From assembly GCA_017623675.1 (NCBI GenBank), contig JAGAOO010000022.1:1-64000 (forward strand): a stretch of DNA of 64,000 nt, written 5' to 3'. The position numbers and the translations under genes were made by a program. The DNA is from Lachnospiraceae bacterium (GTDB lineage: Bacteria > Bacillota > Clostridia > Lachnospirales > Lachnospiraceae). The notes below the pieces were generated by a model. The model was not told the origin of the DNA, did no database searches, and worked only from the letters and a program-made list of their open reading frames with translations. This document shows positions 9,082 through 18,562 of this stretch, piece by piece (position 1 is the first letter of the stretch; each line of letters begins with the position of its first letter).

Positions 9082-9324
9082 ATGGAAGAAAAAACTATGG
9101 TAGCCGATGCCTTAGAAGGCATCAATTCAGAATTAAAGAAATATGCAGATATGATTCCTCAAACTGAAAACCAGGAATTGAAGCAGACCTTAAAGCAGTT
9201 CAGAAATGCTGCTGAAATGTCACAGGAGCAGATTTATACCATTGCCAGAGAACGCCAGTATTATGTACCGGCAGCCAAAGCAACCGAAGATGAGGTTGCT
9301 CATGTACGGAATCTGTTCTGTTAA
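9082..9324 (+). CDS. Spore coat protein, CotF-like (80 aa)
   Basis: 80 codons with AGGAGGT upstream. It contains the Coat_F signature: VADALEGINSELKKYADMI, followed by QTLKQFRNAAEMSQEQIY and a C-terminal Tyr-rich YYVPAAKA segment. There are no membrane segments. It forms a two-gene unit with the 61-residue protein upstream and is expected to be a structural component of the spore. Confidence 0.82.
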   Translation: MEEKTMVADALEGINSELKKYADMIPQTENQELKQTLKQFRNAAEMSQEQIYTIARERQYYVPAAKATEDEVAHVRNLFC

Positions 9325-9349
9325 TCAAAAACAGTTTTTTAATAAAAAT

Positions 9350-9421
9350 ACTCCGGTCTACATCTATATGATATCTCACCTGCCTGTTTGACAAGCTATC
9401 ACGTATTATGTATACCGGAGT
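9350..9421. terminator. Long hairpin between convergent coat and lipoprotein genes
   Basis: ACTCCGGT-C-TACAT (from 9350) pairs with ATGTA-T-ACCGGAGT (to 9421) across about 40 nt of loop. T-rich sequence flanks it on the right. It probably acts as a terminator for one or both convergent genes. Confidence 0.45.
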
Positions 9422-9431
9422 TTATATTGCA

Positions 9432-10025
9432 CTATTCAACCTGTAATGTCATTTCAAAGATGACTCTTGTTTCCGGATCTCCAAACACACTATAGATTAA
9501 TCCATCTTCCATATTAAATCCACCTGCTGATTTACCGGCAATATAGCTGCAAGCTGCCTCTTCATTTTGTACAGAAGAATTATAACGATCCTTGAGATCC
9601 TTATCAAATTCAGCCAGCTCATCAACTGTTGATACACCAAATTCGATTCCACCAGGACCTACAATAGAAGTATGTTCGGTATCAATCTTCATATCATCAA
9701 ACTCTTCTCTTGCATACAGATATGTAACTCTGCCATCTGCTTGAACAGTGATTCCTATTGTACTGTAACCATCCGACACCTTACGATAGGTATAGTCACC
9801 ATAATCGCTTGATTTAATTTCTTGATTAAATCCGGTTATCTCCATGAAATCATCAATCTTTGTCTTACCAAGTGTCACGACTCCGCCGTTGATTTCCATG
9901 ACGCCTTCCGTCCAATCTTTACAGTTCCTTGGATCTGCTGCCCCACCTGTAGCACCGCAGCCTGCCAAAGCCAGACACATTACAGACAGTAGAACAGCTG
10001 TTAGTTTCTTCATCATTTTCTTCAT
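9432..10025 (-). CDS. Predicted lipoprotein of unknown function
   Basis: 197 codons. The N-terminus has several Lys, a hydrophobic core and the lipobox LALAGC (cysteine at about residue 23), so it should be lipidated and anchored to the outer face of the membrane. The rest (for example YGDYTYRKVSDGYSTIGI and DELAEFDKDLKDRYN) contains no motif I recognise. AGGAGG precedes the ATG. It is flanked by the coat operon (convergent) and the Rpn-like gene (divergent). Confidence 0.75.
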   Translation of the reverse strand: MKKMMKKLTAVLLSVMCLALAGCGATGGAADPRNCKDWTEGVMEINGGVVTLGKTKIDDFMEITGFNQEIKSSDYGDYTYRKVSDGYSTIGITVQADGRVTYLYAREEFDDMKIDTEHTSIVGPGGIEFGVSTVDELAEFDKDLKDRYNSSVQNEEAACSYIAGKSAGGFNMEDGLIYSVFGDPETRVIFEMTLQVE

Positions 10026-10299
10026 ATACCTTTTCCTCCAATGCTTTTATGCTAATATTATGATGGTATGATAACACAGAAGGAGAGTAAAGGAACTCTA
10101 AAAACGATGAACTGTAGCAAAAAAACGACGAGCGACACTAACTTTTTTCTTATTGTTATTAATTTTAATATTGTAAATTTAATATTTATATGTTATTATC
10201 AGTTTACTTCAAAACAAATTATAAAATTACTTTAATCACGAACGAATTCAGTTCACATTTCCATCTTAAATAATAATAAAATTTAAAAGGAGAATGCCT

Positions 10300-11169
10300 A
10301 TGCCAAAAATGATATATCAAATCTATGACAAGATGTTCAAAAAAATACTCACCTTATCTTCTACTGCAGTTATCAATCTTATCAATGGCTTATTCGAAAC
10401 CAATTATCCACCAAATAGTACCATTACTTATAACTGGACAGAATTTGAGGATAATGAACTTCGAAAAACTTTAGCAGACACTATAATAACCATCAACAAT
10501 CTTCACAGCTATCATTTGGAAGCCCAAATGTCCATTGATGAAAATATTATTTTTCGTGTATTTGATTATGGTTATAGCCACGCCAAACGTAATTTTCAGG
10601 ACGAATTTCATTCATACACATTACAATTCCCAGAGCCTAAAATTATTTACTTATATGCAGAATCCGATATTCCGGATGCATACATATTAACTTTAGATTT
10701 TGGAACGCAAGGAAGCTTTGAATACAAGGTTCCTACCATGAACTATCAGAAAATCACTACTGAAGAATTAAATCAGAAAAAAATGATTATTCTCATCCCT
10801 TTTTCTTTACTGAAACTACGAAATACCTTGGAAAAGGAACGATCACCGGAAAATCTTGTACGATTGCAAACTCTAATCCAGAATGATATAATTCATAGTA
10901 TTGATAACAATTTAAGAGTTGGAAATATTACTATGGATGATGCCAGAAAACTACGAAGTCTGACTCACAAGTTATATTCCCATCTCTATGCCCATTATGA
11001 AGAAATGGAGGAGTTAAATGAGATGACTGACGAATCATTATTGCTGGATATTGAAATCATTGAGAAGAAACACGAGCAGGAAATAGCTGCCCTACAGGAA
11101 GAACTAAAACGCCAACAGGAAGAAGTAATCCGATTAAAAAAGCAGTTAGAAGAAGCACACCGTTCTTAG
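10300..11169 (+). CDS. Rpn/YhgA-like PD-(D/E)XK nuclease-fold protein
   Basis: 289 codons from the ATG at 10300. That start is chosen because AAGGAG (10287-10292) is 7 nt upstream of it, while the ATG at 10294 would be only 1 nt away. The N-terminal region shows the D...ExQ pattern of the PDDEXK_2 / recombination-promoting nuclease (Rpn) superfamily: LADTIITI then YHLEAQM. A central IPFSLLKLR segment follows. The last 40 residues are a charged coiled coil (EEMEELNEM... ending LKKQLEEAHRS). Rpn proteins cut DNA and promote RecA-independent recombination; activity here is inferred only from the fold. Confidence 0.7.
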   Translation: MPKMIYQIYDKMFKKILTLSSTAVINLINGLFETNYPPNSTITYNWTEFEDNELRKTLADTIITINNLHSYHLEAQMSIDENIIFRVFDYGYSHAKRNFQDEFHSYTLQFPEPKIIYLYAESDIPDAYILTLDFGTQGSFEYKVPTMNYQKITTEELNQKKMIILIPFSLLKLRNTLEKERSPENLVRLQTLIQNDIIHSIDNNLRVGNITMDDARKLRSLTHKLYSHLYAHYEEMEELNEMTDESLLLDIEIIEKKHEQEIAALQEELKRQQEEVIRLKKQLEEAHRS

Positions 11170-11195
11170 CGGTGTGCTTCCATTTTATTTAAAAT
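11152..11195 (+). terminator. Intrinsic terminator overlapping the end of the Rpn-like gene
   Basis: GAAGCACACCG (11152-11162) pairs perfectly with CGGTGTGCTTC (11170-11180). The TAG stop codon lies in the 7-nt loop, and a CATTTTATTT tail follows. Confidence 0.85.
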
Positions 11196-11207
11196 ATTAT
11201 ACTTCTA

Positions 11208-12728
11208 TCACTGAAGGTTGGTATACCCCATCAAACTGATATCCACAGCCTTTGCCACCTCTCTGCCTTCCCGGATAGCCCATACCACTAAGGACTGACC
11301 CCGGTGCATATCACCGGTAACAAATACCCGGTCAACACTGGTTGCGTACTGTCCCGGTTCCGTCTTCACATTGGTTCTGCCATCTAATTCAACCTTGAAA
11401 GCCTTCGTTACATAATCCTGAGAACCTAAGAATCCGGCTGCTATCAATACAATATCGCATTCGATTTCATATTCACTTCCCGGCACTTCAGACATATTCA
11501 TGCGTCCGGTTGCTTCGTCCTTTTTCCAGTCTAGCATTACGCATTTTGCCTTAATCAGCTTACCATTCTTATCCCGAACGAATTCTTTTACTGTTGTCTG
11601 ATAGATTCGTGGGTCGTGACCGAATACGGCAATGGCTTCCTCCTGACCGTAATCTGTCTTGAGAATCTTCGGCCACTCCGGCCATTGATTATCATCTGCC
11701 CGTTCTACCGGTGGTTTTGGCATCATTTCCAACTGAGTTACGCCACTTGCTCCAAGACGTATGGAGGTTCCTACACAGTCATTTCCTGTATCACCGCCAC
11801 CGATAACCAAAACCTTCTTATCCTTGGTAGAGATGAAATTCTGATCCTTAAAATTAGAATCCAACAGGCTCTTAGTGGTTGCCTTTAAGAAATCCACTGC
11901 AAAGTAGATACCTTCTCCTTCTCTTCCCGGTGCCTTGATATCTCTTGGGTTAGATGCACCACAGGCAAGAATGACTCTATCATACTCTTTTAACAGTTCT
12001 TCAACCTTAATTGCCTGCATATCTGTTCCTGCCACCTGTTTTGCAGTTGCACCAACATTGGCATTGGTTACGAATTTCACGCCTTCTTCCTTCATAACCT
12101 CCACTTTCCGGTCTATAATTTTTTTCTCAATCTTCATATTCGGAATACCATACATCAACAGACCACCAATTCGGTCGCTCCGTTCAAATACAGTTACAGA
12201 ATGTCCTCTTCCATTTAACTGGTCTGCAGCCGCCAGACCGGAAGGCCCGGAACCAATGACAGCAATCTTCTTACCGGTACGAACCTTTGGAGGATTCGGT
12301 GCTGCCAAGCCATGTGCATAGGCATATTCAATAATACTACGCTCATTTTCCTTATTGCTGACCGGTAATCCATTCAGATTACAGGTACAGGCAGCTTCAC
12401 AAGGAGACGGACATACTCTTGATGTAAATTCCGGGAAACAATTGGTTTTCCGAAGACGGTGGTAGGCCTGCTCCATATTGCCATTGTATAATAAGTCGTT
12501 CCATTCCGGAATCAGGTTATTTAACGGACAGCCGGATGCCATACCCTTAATCAGCATACCGGACTGACAAAACGGAACACCACAATCCATACATCTGGCA
12601 GCCTGTGTCCGCTGTGCCTCTAATGATAACGGTGTATGGAATTCGTTAAAATTCTTGATTCTCTGCTTTGGACTGGTCTCGTCACTTGTTACTCTTGCAT
12701 AATCTAAAAATCCGGTTGGTTTACCCAT
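11208..12728 (-). CDS. gltD: Glutamate synthase (NADPH) small subunit
   Basis: 506 codons. It supplies electrons from NADPH to the large subunit for making two glutamates from glutamine plus 2-oxoglutarate. N-terminal cysteine clusters CMDCGVPFC, GCPLNN and CPSPCEAACTC bind [4Fe-4S] centres. The FAD fold is VIGSGPSGLAAADQL and the NADPH fold is VIGGGDTGNDCVG. It starts 12 bp after the gltB stop with a good ribosome site, so the two form one operon. Confidence 0.96.
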   Translation of the reverse strand: MGKPTGFLDYARVTSDETSPKQRIKNFNEFHTPLSLEAQRTQAARCMDCGVPFCQSGMLIKGMASGCPLNNLIPEWNDLLYNGNMEQAYHRLRKTNCFPEFTSRVCPSPCEAACTCNLNGLPVSNKENERSIIEYAYAHGLAAPNPPKVRTGKKIAVIGSGPSGLAAADQLNGRGHSVTVFERSDRIGGLLMYGIPNMKIEKKIIDRKVEVMKEEGVKFVTNANVGATAKQVAGTDMQAIKVEELLKEYDRVILACGASNPRDIKAPGREGEGIYFAVDFLKATTKSLLDSNFKDQNFISTKDKKVLVIGGGDTGNDCVGTSIRLGASGVTQLEMMPKPPVERADDNQWPEWPKILKTDYGQEEAIAVFGHDPRIYQTTVKEFVRDKNGKLIKAKCVMLDWKKDEATGRMNMSEVPGSEYEIECDIVLIAAGFLGSQDYVTKAFKVELDGRTNVKTEPGQYATSVDRVFVTGDMHRGQSLVVWAIREGREVAKAVDISLMGYTNLQ

Positions 12729-12740
12729 TCCATATCCCTC

Positions 12741-15700
12741 CTATCGTTTCATCGCATAGAATGCTTCAATCTGTGCCTGTTCACTGCTAAGTCCCTTTTC
12801 CTCCATCTGAACAATCATATTCATCATACGCTTGTAATCATGAGGAACAATCTTCTTGAACTTCGGCAGATAATCTCCAAAGTTTTCCAAAATCTCTTTA
12901 CCAATTGCGGAATTGGTGTAAGCTACATGCTCTTTGATTAACTCATTCAATTCCATAACGTCATACTTGTTGCTGACTGCTTCAATAGCAACCAAAGACT
13001 TGTTCAGCTTCATATACAGGTCACTTTCCATATCCAGAACATAAGCGACACCACCGCTCATTCCGGCAGCAAAGTTCTTTCCGGTCTGACCAAGAACGAC
13101 CACACGACCACCTGTCATGTATTCGCAACCATGGTCACCCACACCTTCTACAACTGCAATGGCACCGGAATTACGGACTGCAAATCGTTCTCCGGCCACA
13201 CCATTGATAAATGCTTTACCACTGGTTGCGCCATATAAAGCTACATTACCAATAATAATGTTCTCTTCATGCTTATAGGTGACACCCTTTGGTGGATATA
13301 CAATTAACTTACCGCCGGATAAGCCCTTACCAAAGTAATCATTACTGTCACCGGTCAGTTCCAGTGTCACTCCCTTTGGCACAAATGCACCAAAGCTCTG
13401 TCCGCCGCTTCCGTTACAGTGAATGGTGTAAGTATCTTCATCCAAGCCCTCCGGATACAACTTTGTTACATACGAACCAAAAATCGTACCTACGGAACGG
13501 TCCGTATTTACCACATCAATTTCAACACTCTTCTTTTGTCCTTTTTCCAAGGCACCCTTTAACTTCTTAACCAGAATCTTCTCATCCACGGTCTTTTCTA
13601 ATTCGAAATCATATACCTGCTTCTGATTGTATACCACCTTGTTCTGATCATCATTATAAAATGGATTTTCCAGAATCTTGCTTAAATCCACATTCTTCTC
13701 TGCCGCCATAGAACCTGCTTTTAACAAATCCGTCCGGCCAACCAGTTCATCTACAGTACGGACACCTAATTTTGCCATATACTCCCGCAATTCCTGTGCA
13801 ACGAACCGCATAAAGTTTACCACATATTCCGGTTTACCCTTGAACCGCTTCCGAAGTTCCGGATTCTGGGTTGCAACACCTACCGGACAGGTATCCAGGT
13901 TGCAGACACGCATCATAACGCAACCCATGGTTACCAATGGTGCAGTTGCAAATCCGAATTCCTCTGCTCCCAGAATTGCTGCAATAGCAACATCCCGGCC
14001 ACTCATCAGCTTACCATCTGTTTCCAAAACAACCTTATTTCTTAAATCATTCATAATCAAGGTCTGATGGGTTTCTGCCAATCCCAGCTCCCAAGGAAGT
14101 CCCGCATTGTGAATAGAATTGCCCGGTGCTGCTCCGGTACCGCCATCATAACCGGATACCAGAATAACCTGAGCTCCTGCCTTGGCAACACCGGCAGCTA
14201 CCGTACCGATTCCTGCTTCCGATACCAGTTTTACCGAAATTCTTGCATCCTGATTGGCATTCTTACAATCATAGATTAACTGTGCCAAATCTTCAATCGA
14301 ATAAATATCATGATGTGGTGGTGGCGAAATCAAACTTACTCCCGGAGTTGACATACGTGTCTTGGCAATCCATGGATATACCTTTGCTCCCGGTAAATGT
14401 CCGCCTTCTCCCGGTTTTGCTCCCTGTGCCATTTTAATCTGGATTTCTTTCGCACTTACCAGATATCTGGAGGTTACACCAAACCGCCCGGAGGCTACCT
14501 GCTTAATAGCGGAACAACGATTCTTGCCATCTGCACCAACCGTCAAACGTGCAATATCCTCTCCACCTTCACCACTGTTGGACTTTCCACCCAGCATGTT
14601 CATGGCAATGGCAAGAGTTTCATGTGCTTCCTGTGAAATAGAACCATAAGACATCGCACCGGTCTTAAACCGTTTCACAATGGAGTCCACCGACTCTACT
14701 TCCTTAATATCAATTCCTTTTTCCGGATAATTGAATTCCATTAAACCACGCAGATTCTTTGGTTTTGTTTCATCATTGACCAAAGCTGTGTATTGCTTAA
14801 AGGTTTCATAATTACCGGTTCTGGTTGCCTCCTGCAGCAAATGAATGGTTTGTGGATTATAGAGATGTTCCTCTTTTCCACTACGGAACTTGTGCAGACC
14901 TGCACTTTCCAGACTGGTATTTACAGCTAATCCAAGCGGGTCAAAGGCAGCAGAATGCAAGATATCAACGGTCTTCTCAATATCAGCAATACCGATACCG
15001 CCAATGCGACTGACCGTATTGGTAAAATACTTATCAATTACTTCCTTGCTTAAACCAATCGCTTCGAATATCTTCGAGCCTTGATAAGACTGAATCGTGG
15101 AAATACCCATCTTAGAAGCAATCTTTACAATTCCATGGATAATTGCAGAATTGTAATCCTCTACTGCCGCATAATAATCCTTATCCAGCATGTTGTTATC
15201 GATTAATTCCCGTATACTTTCCTGTGCCAGATATGGATTGATAGCAGAAGCACCGAAGCCTAATAAGGCTGCAAAATGATGTACCTCTCTTGGTTCTGCA
15301 CTTTCCAGAATCATGGCAACCGAAGTACGTTTCTTGGTGTTAACCAAATGTTGCTGCATGGCTGACACTGCAAGTAAAGACGGAATCGGCACACGGTTCT
15401 CATCTACGCCCCGGTCAGACAAAATCATTATATTTACACCGTCCCGATACAGGCGGTCTGCTTCAACAAATAACCGTTCTACCGCTTTTTCCAATGAAGT
15501 GTTCTTATAATACGTAATTGGAATTACACCAACCTTTAAGCCCGGAACGTTCATATTTTTGATTTTCATAATATCCGTATTCGTCAGAATCGGGTTATGA
15601 ATCTTCAACACATGACAATTCTCCGGTTTTTCTTCCAATAAATTACCTTCCTTACCAATATAAACCGAAGTAGAGGTTACAACTTCTTCTCGAATGGCAT

Positions 15701-17297
15701 CAATCGGAGGATTGGTAACCTGTGCAAATAACTGCTTAAAGTAATTAAATAATGGCAGATGCCTTTCAGATAATACTGCAAGAGGGCTGTCAATACCCAT
15801 TGCCTGAATGGCTTCTGTACCATTTTTTGCCATAGGAAGAATCTGATTTTTCAAATCATCATAAGAATATCCAAATGCCTTCTGCAATCTTGCCCGTTCT
15901 TCCGGTGTATATTCCTCCGGTTTTTTGTTCGGAATATTTAGGGAATGTAACGTAATCAGGTTGCTGTCCAGCCATTCACCATATGGCTGACGATGTGCAT
16001 ACTTTTCTTTTAATTCATCATCTGCAATTACTTTACCATTTACCGTATCCACCAGAAGCATTTTTCCCGGACGCAGACGGTCTTTTACTAAAATCTTTTC
16101 CGGCGGTATATCCAACACACCAACCTCAGAAGACAAAATCATGTAATCATCATTGGTAATGTAATAACGAGATGGACGAAGACCATTCCGATCTAACACC
16201 GCACCCATATAATCACCATCGGTAAACAGAATAGAAGCCGGTCCATCCCAAGGTTCCATCATGGTGGCATAATACTGATAGAAATCCTTTTTTGCCTGTG
16301 ACATATACCGGTTATTCTCCCATGGCTCCGGAATCAGCATCATAACTGCTAAAGGCAGATCCATACCACTCATAACCAGGAATTCCAAGGTGTTATCCAA
16401 CCGTGCTGAATCGGAACCATCCGGATCCACAACCGGTGTAATTTTATGCATTTCACCCTTGAAATACTCAGATTCCATAGTTTCTTCCCGTGCTAACATA
16501 CGGTCTGCATTACCCCGAATGGTGTTAATCTCACCATTATGTACCATAAAACGATACGGATGGGCACGCAGCCAGCTTGGTGTTGTATTGGTAGAGAATC
16601 TGGAATGAACCAATGCAATCGCTGATACATAATCCTTATCCTGTAAATCATGGAAGAACAAACGAAGCTCTCCTACCAGGAACATACCCTTATATACAAT
16701 AGTACGACTGGATAAAGAAACCACATAGGTATTGTCATTGGTCTGCTCAAATACCCGTCTGACAATAAACAGCTTTCTATCAAAATCCAGTCCTTTATTT
16801 ACATCCTCCGGACGTTTAATAAATCCCTGCATGATACATGGCATTACATCCAACGCCTTGCTTCCTAAAATGGACGGATCCGTCGGAACTTCACGCCAGC
16901 CAAGGAATTCCATTCCCTCTTTTTCTACAATAATCTCAAACATTTTCTTAGCCTGATTTCTCTGCATCTCATCCTGAGGGAAGAAAAACATACCTATACC
17001 ATAATCCCGTTCTTCTCCTAATTGGAACCCTAACGGTTTTACTGCCTTTTCAAAGAATTTATGGGAAATCTGTAACAGAATACCTACACCGTCACCGGTT
17101 TTTCCTTCTGCATCCTTTCCGGCTCTATGCTCCAGATTCTCAACAATCTTCAGAGCATTGTCAACCGTTTCATGTGTCTTAATTCCTTTGATGTTGACTA
17201 CGGCACCAATACCGCAGTTATCATGTTCAAAGCGGGAGTCATACATACCAATCTGGCATTTGTCCGCTTCCGTTCGATGTAGCTTCTGCATAACCAT
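12741..17297 (-). CDS. gltB: Glutamate synthase large subunit
   Basis: 1518 codons, full length. The N-terminal Ntn-type glutaminase has its catalytic cysteine at C28 (HDNCGIG), so a 27-residue propeptide is expected to be removed. A central domain follows, then the FMN-binding synthase domain (GAKPGEGGHLPG..., SVKLVSE), the 3Fe-4S cysteines (MRVCNLDTCPVG) and the C-terminal beta-helix GXG domain. AAGGA is close to the first ATG (17297) and better spaced for the ATG two codons later (17291), so either may be the start. Ammonia assimilation operon gltBD. Confidence 0.96.
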   Translation of the reverse strand: MVMQKLHRTEADKCQIGMYDSRFEHDNCGIGAVVNIKGIKTHETVDNALKIVENLEHRAGKDAEGKTGDGVGILLQISHKFFEKAVKPLGFQLGEERDYGIGMFFFPQDEMQRNQAKKMFEIIVEKEGMEFLGWREVPTDPSILGSKALDVMPCIMQGFIKRPEDVNKGLDFDRKLFIVRRVFEQTNDNTYVVSLSSRTIVYKGMFLVGELRLFFHDLQDKDYVSAIALVHSRFSTNTTPSWLRAHPYRFMVHNGEINTIRGNADRMLAREETMESEYFKGEMHKITPVVDPDGSDSARLDNTLEFLVMSGMDLPLAVMMLIPEPWENNRYMSQAKKDFYQYYATMMEPWDGPASILFTDGDYMGAVLDRNGLRPSRYYITNDDYMILSSEVGVLDIPPEKILVKDRLRPGKMLLVDTVNGKVIADDELKEKYAHRQPYGEWLDSNLITLHSLNIPNKKPEEYTPEERARLQKAFGYSYDDLKNQILPMAKNGTEAIQAMGIDSPLAVLSERHLPLFNYFKQLFAQVTNPPIDAIREEVVTSTSVYIGKEGNLLEEKPENCHVLKIHNPILTNTDIMKIKNMNVPGLKVGVIPITYYKNTSLEKAVERLFVEADRLYRDGVNIMILSDRGVDENRVPIPSLLAVSAMQQHLVNTKKRTSVAMILESAEPREVHHFAALLGFGASAINPYLAQESIRELIDNNMLDKDYYAAVEDYNSAIIHGIVKIASKMGISTIQSYQGSKIFEAIGLSKEVIDKYFTNTVSRIGGIGIADIEKTVDILHSAAFDPLGLAVNTSLESAGLHKFRSGKEEHLYNPQTIHLLQEATRTGNYETFKQYTALVNDETKPKNLRGLMEFNYPEKGIDIKEVESVDSIVKRFKTGAMSYGSISQEAHETLAIAMNMLGGKSNSGEGGEDIARLTVGADGKNRCSAIKQVASGRFGVTSRYLVSAKEIQIKMAQGAKPGEGGHLPGAKVYPWIAKTRMSTPGVSLISPPPHHDIYSIEDLAQLIYDCKNANQDARISVKLVSEAGIGTVAAGVAKAGAQVILVSGYDGGTGAAPGNSIHNAGLPWELGLAETHQTLIMNDLRNKVVLETDGKLMSGRDVAIAAILGAEEFGFATAPLVTMGCVMMRVCNLDTCPVGVATQNPELRKRFKGKPEYVVNFMRFVAQELREYMAKLGVRTVDELVGRTDLLKAGSMAAEKNVDLSKILENPFYNDDQNKVVYNQKQVYDFELEKTVDEKILVKKLKGALEKGQKKSVEIDVVNTDRSVGTIFGSYVTKLYPEGLDEDTYTIHCNGSGGQSFGAFVPKGVTLELTGDSNDYFGKGLSGGKLIVYPPKGVTYKHEENIIIGNVALYGATSGKAFINGVAGERFAVRNSGAIAVVEGVGDHGCEYMTGGRVVVLGQTGKNFAAGMSGGVAYVLDMESDLYMKLNKSLVAIEAVSNKYDVMELNELIKEHVAYTNSAIGKEILENFGDYLPKFKKIVPHDYKRMMNMIVQMEEKGLSSEQAQIEAFYAMKR

Positions 17298-17350
17298 ACT
17301 TCCTTTCTCGCCTTATTGTTATCTCACCCTATGTCTGTGTAAGCATAAAA

Positions 17351-17386
17351 TAAAAAAAGACAGGGAACACCTATGTGTTCCCCGTC
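17351..17386 (-). terminator. Terminator hairpin upstream of gltB (degV terminator or leader attenuator)
   Basis: On the minus strand, GACGGGGAACAC-ATAG-GTGTTCCCTGTC is followed by TTTTTTTA. It lies about 165 nt downstream of the degV stop and 55 nt upstream of gltB, and after the candidate gltB promoter at 17397-17425. Confidence 0.75.
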
Positions 17387-17396
17387 GAACAACGTC

Positions 17397-17425
17397 ATCA
17401 TACAATACTTTTTTTCATTTGTAAA
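17397..17425 (-). promoter_or_regulatory. gltB: Candidate gltBD promoter
   Basis: On the minus strand, TTTACA (17425-17420), 17-bp spacer, TATGAT (17402-17397). The expected start site is about 17390, only a few bases before the terminator hairpin. Confidence 0.55.
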
Positions 17426-17552
17426 GCCTTAAACATAAAAAATATTTATTAAATTGTCTGATAATTCATCTTTTTAATTATATTGCAGTAATTTTCCGAT
17501 AATTTGCAACGATGTTTCATTGTTATTTTTATTTTTTACTCATTTTTAACAA

Positions 17553-18434
17553 TTAAACAATTTTCTTTATCCAAGTCAAAGCCAGTGCACCCGGACCAAT
17601 ATGACAAGCCACACTTAATGATAATGGATCAATATGAATCTCATATCCCGGAAAATCTGCTGCCAATTCCTCTCTCCATTGCAAAGCTTCTTCCTCATTC
17701 TTTGTATATGCCATTGCCAGCCATGGAGCATTCGCCTCCTCTGCCTTTGGTATATATCCCAAATTATCTGTAATATCCTTTTTAATTGCATTTACCATCA
17801 TTGTCTTTGCCACTTTCACATTTCTGGCTTTTGCAAAGGCGTCTAATTTCTCCCCATGTATCTGTAATACAGGCTTTAACCGTAGAATCTCTCCAATTGC
17901 TGCCGCAGCAGGTGTAACTCGTCCACCCTTCTTCAAGTATTTCAGGGTATCTACCATGATATAGATATCTGAATCCATTTTGGTCGCCATCAATATGTCT
18001 GCAATTTCCGCAGCTGTTTTTCCCTGATCTGCCAGCTTTTTAGCATCTAGTGCAGATTGTCTCTGTGTTACGGAAATCCGCTGGTTATTAACCACAACAA
18101 CCCTGCCATCGTAATCTTCAGCCAGCATCATTGCTGTCTGACAGGTTCCACTTAATCCGCTTGACATAGGAATGCAGAGAATTTCATCATACTCTTCCAA
18201 TACCTGATCCCACAATTTTGTAACAGATTCCGGTGATGGCTGAGAAGTTGCTATCTCCGTATCTCCTTCTAAGTTTTCATAAAACTCTTCCTGAGACAGT
18301 GTGATATCCTCCAAATATTCCTTTTCATTCATAAAAAAGGGCATTGGCTGAACAAAAATTCCTAATTCCTTCGCCGCCGTCTGGGTAATGCCACTGTTGC
18401 TATCTGTTATGATTGCTACCTTACTCATACACAT
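17553..18434 (-). CDS. DegV family fatty-acid-binding protein
   Basis: 293 codons, the normal family length. The N-terminal KVAIITDSNSGI and the TSQPSP motif followed by GLSGTCQTA are DegV signatures that contact the lipid carboxylate. DegV proteins bind fatty acids, as FakB does for fatty-acid kinase. The ATG at 18434 and another at 18428 are both usable behind AAGGAAGG. No fakA-like kinase is visible nearby, so the lipid partner cannot be named. Confidence 0.88.
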   Translation of the reverse strand: MCMSKVAIITDSNSGITQTAAKELGIFVQPMPFFMNEKEYLEDITLSQEEFYENLEGDTEIATSQPSPESVTKLWDQVLEEYDEILCIPMSSGLSGTCQTAMMLAEDYDGRVVVVNNQRISVTQRQSALDAKKLADQGKTAAEIADILMATKMDSDIYIMVDTLKYLKKGGRVTPAAAAIGEILRLKPVLQIHGEKLDAFAKARNVKVAKTMMVNAIKKDITDNLGYIPKAEEANAPWLAMAYTKNEEEALQWREELAADFPGYEIHIDPLSLSVACHIGPGALALTWIKKIV

Positions 18435-18562
18435 TTATCCTTCCTTAAACATCTTCCTATTCTAATTCATAAGCAATTATCTTATACAACCCTTTCCAGT
18501 TTATTACAAATTCATTCATAAAGCTACTACTTTTTAAATGAAACCTCTTTCCTTTTGAACTT

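Noticed and set aside
17351-17425. ANTAR-type or glutamine-riboswitch control of gltB
   Set aside because: Only one hairpin is present and the loop does not show the paired hexaloop A..G pattern; no riboswitch core was recognised.
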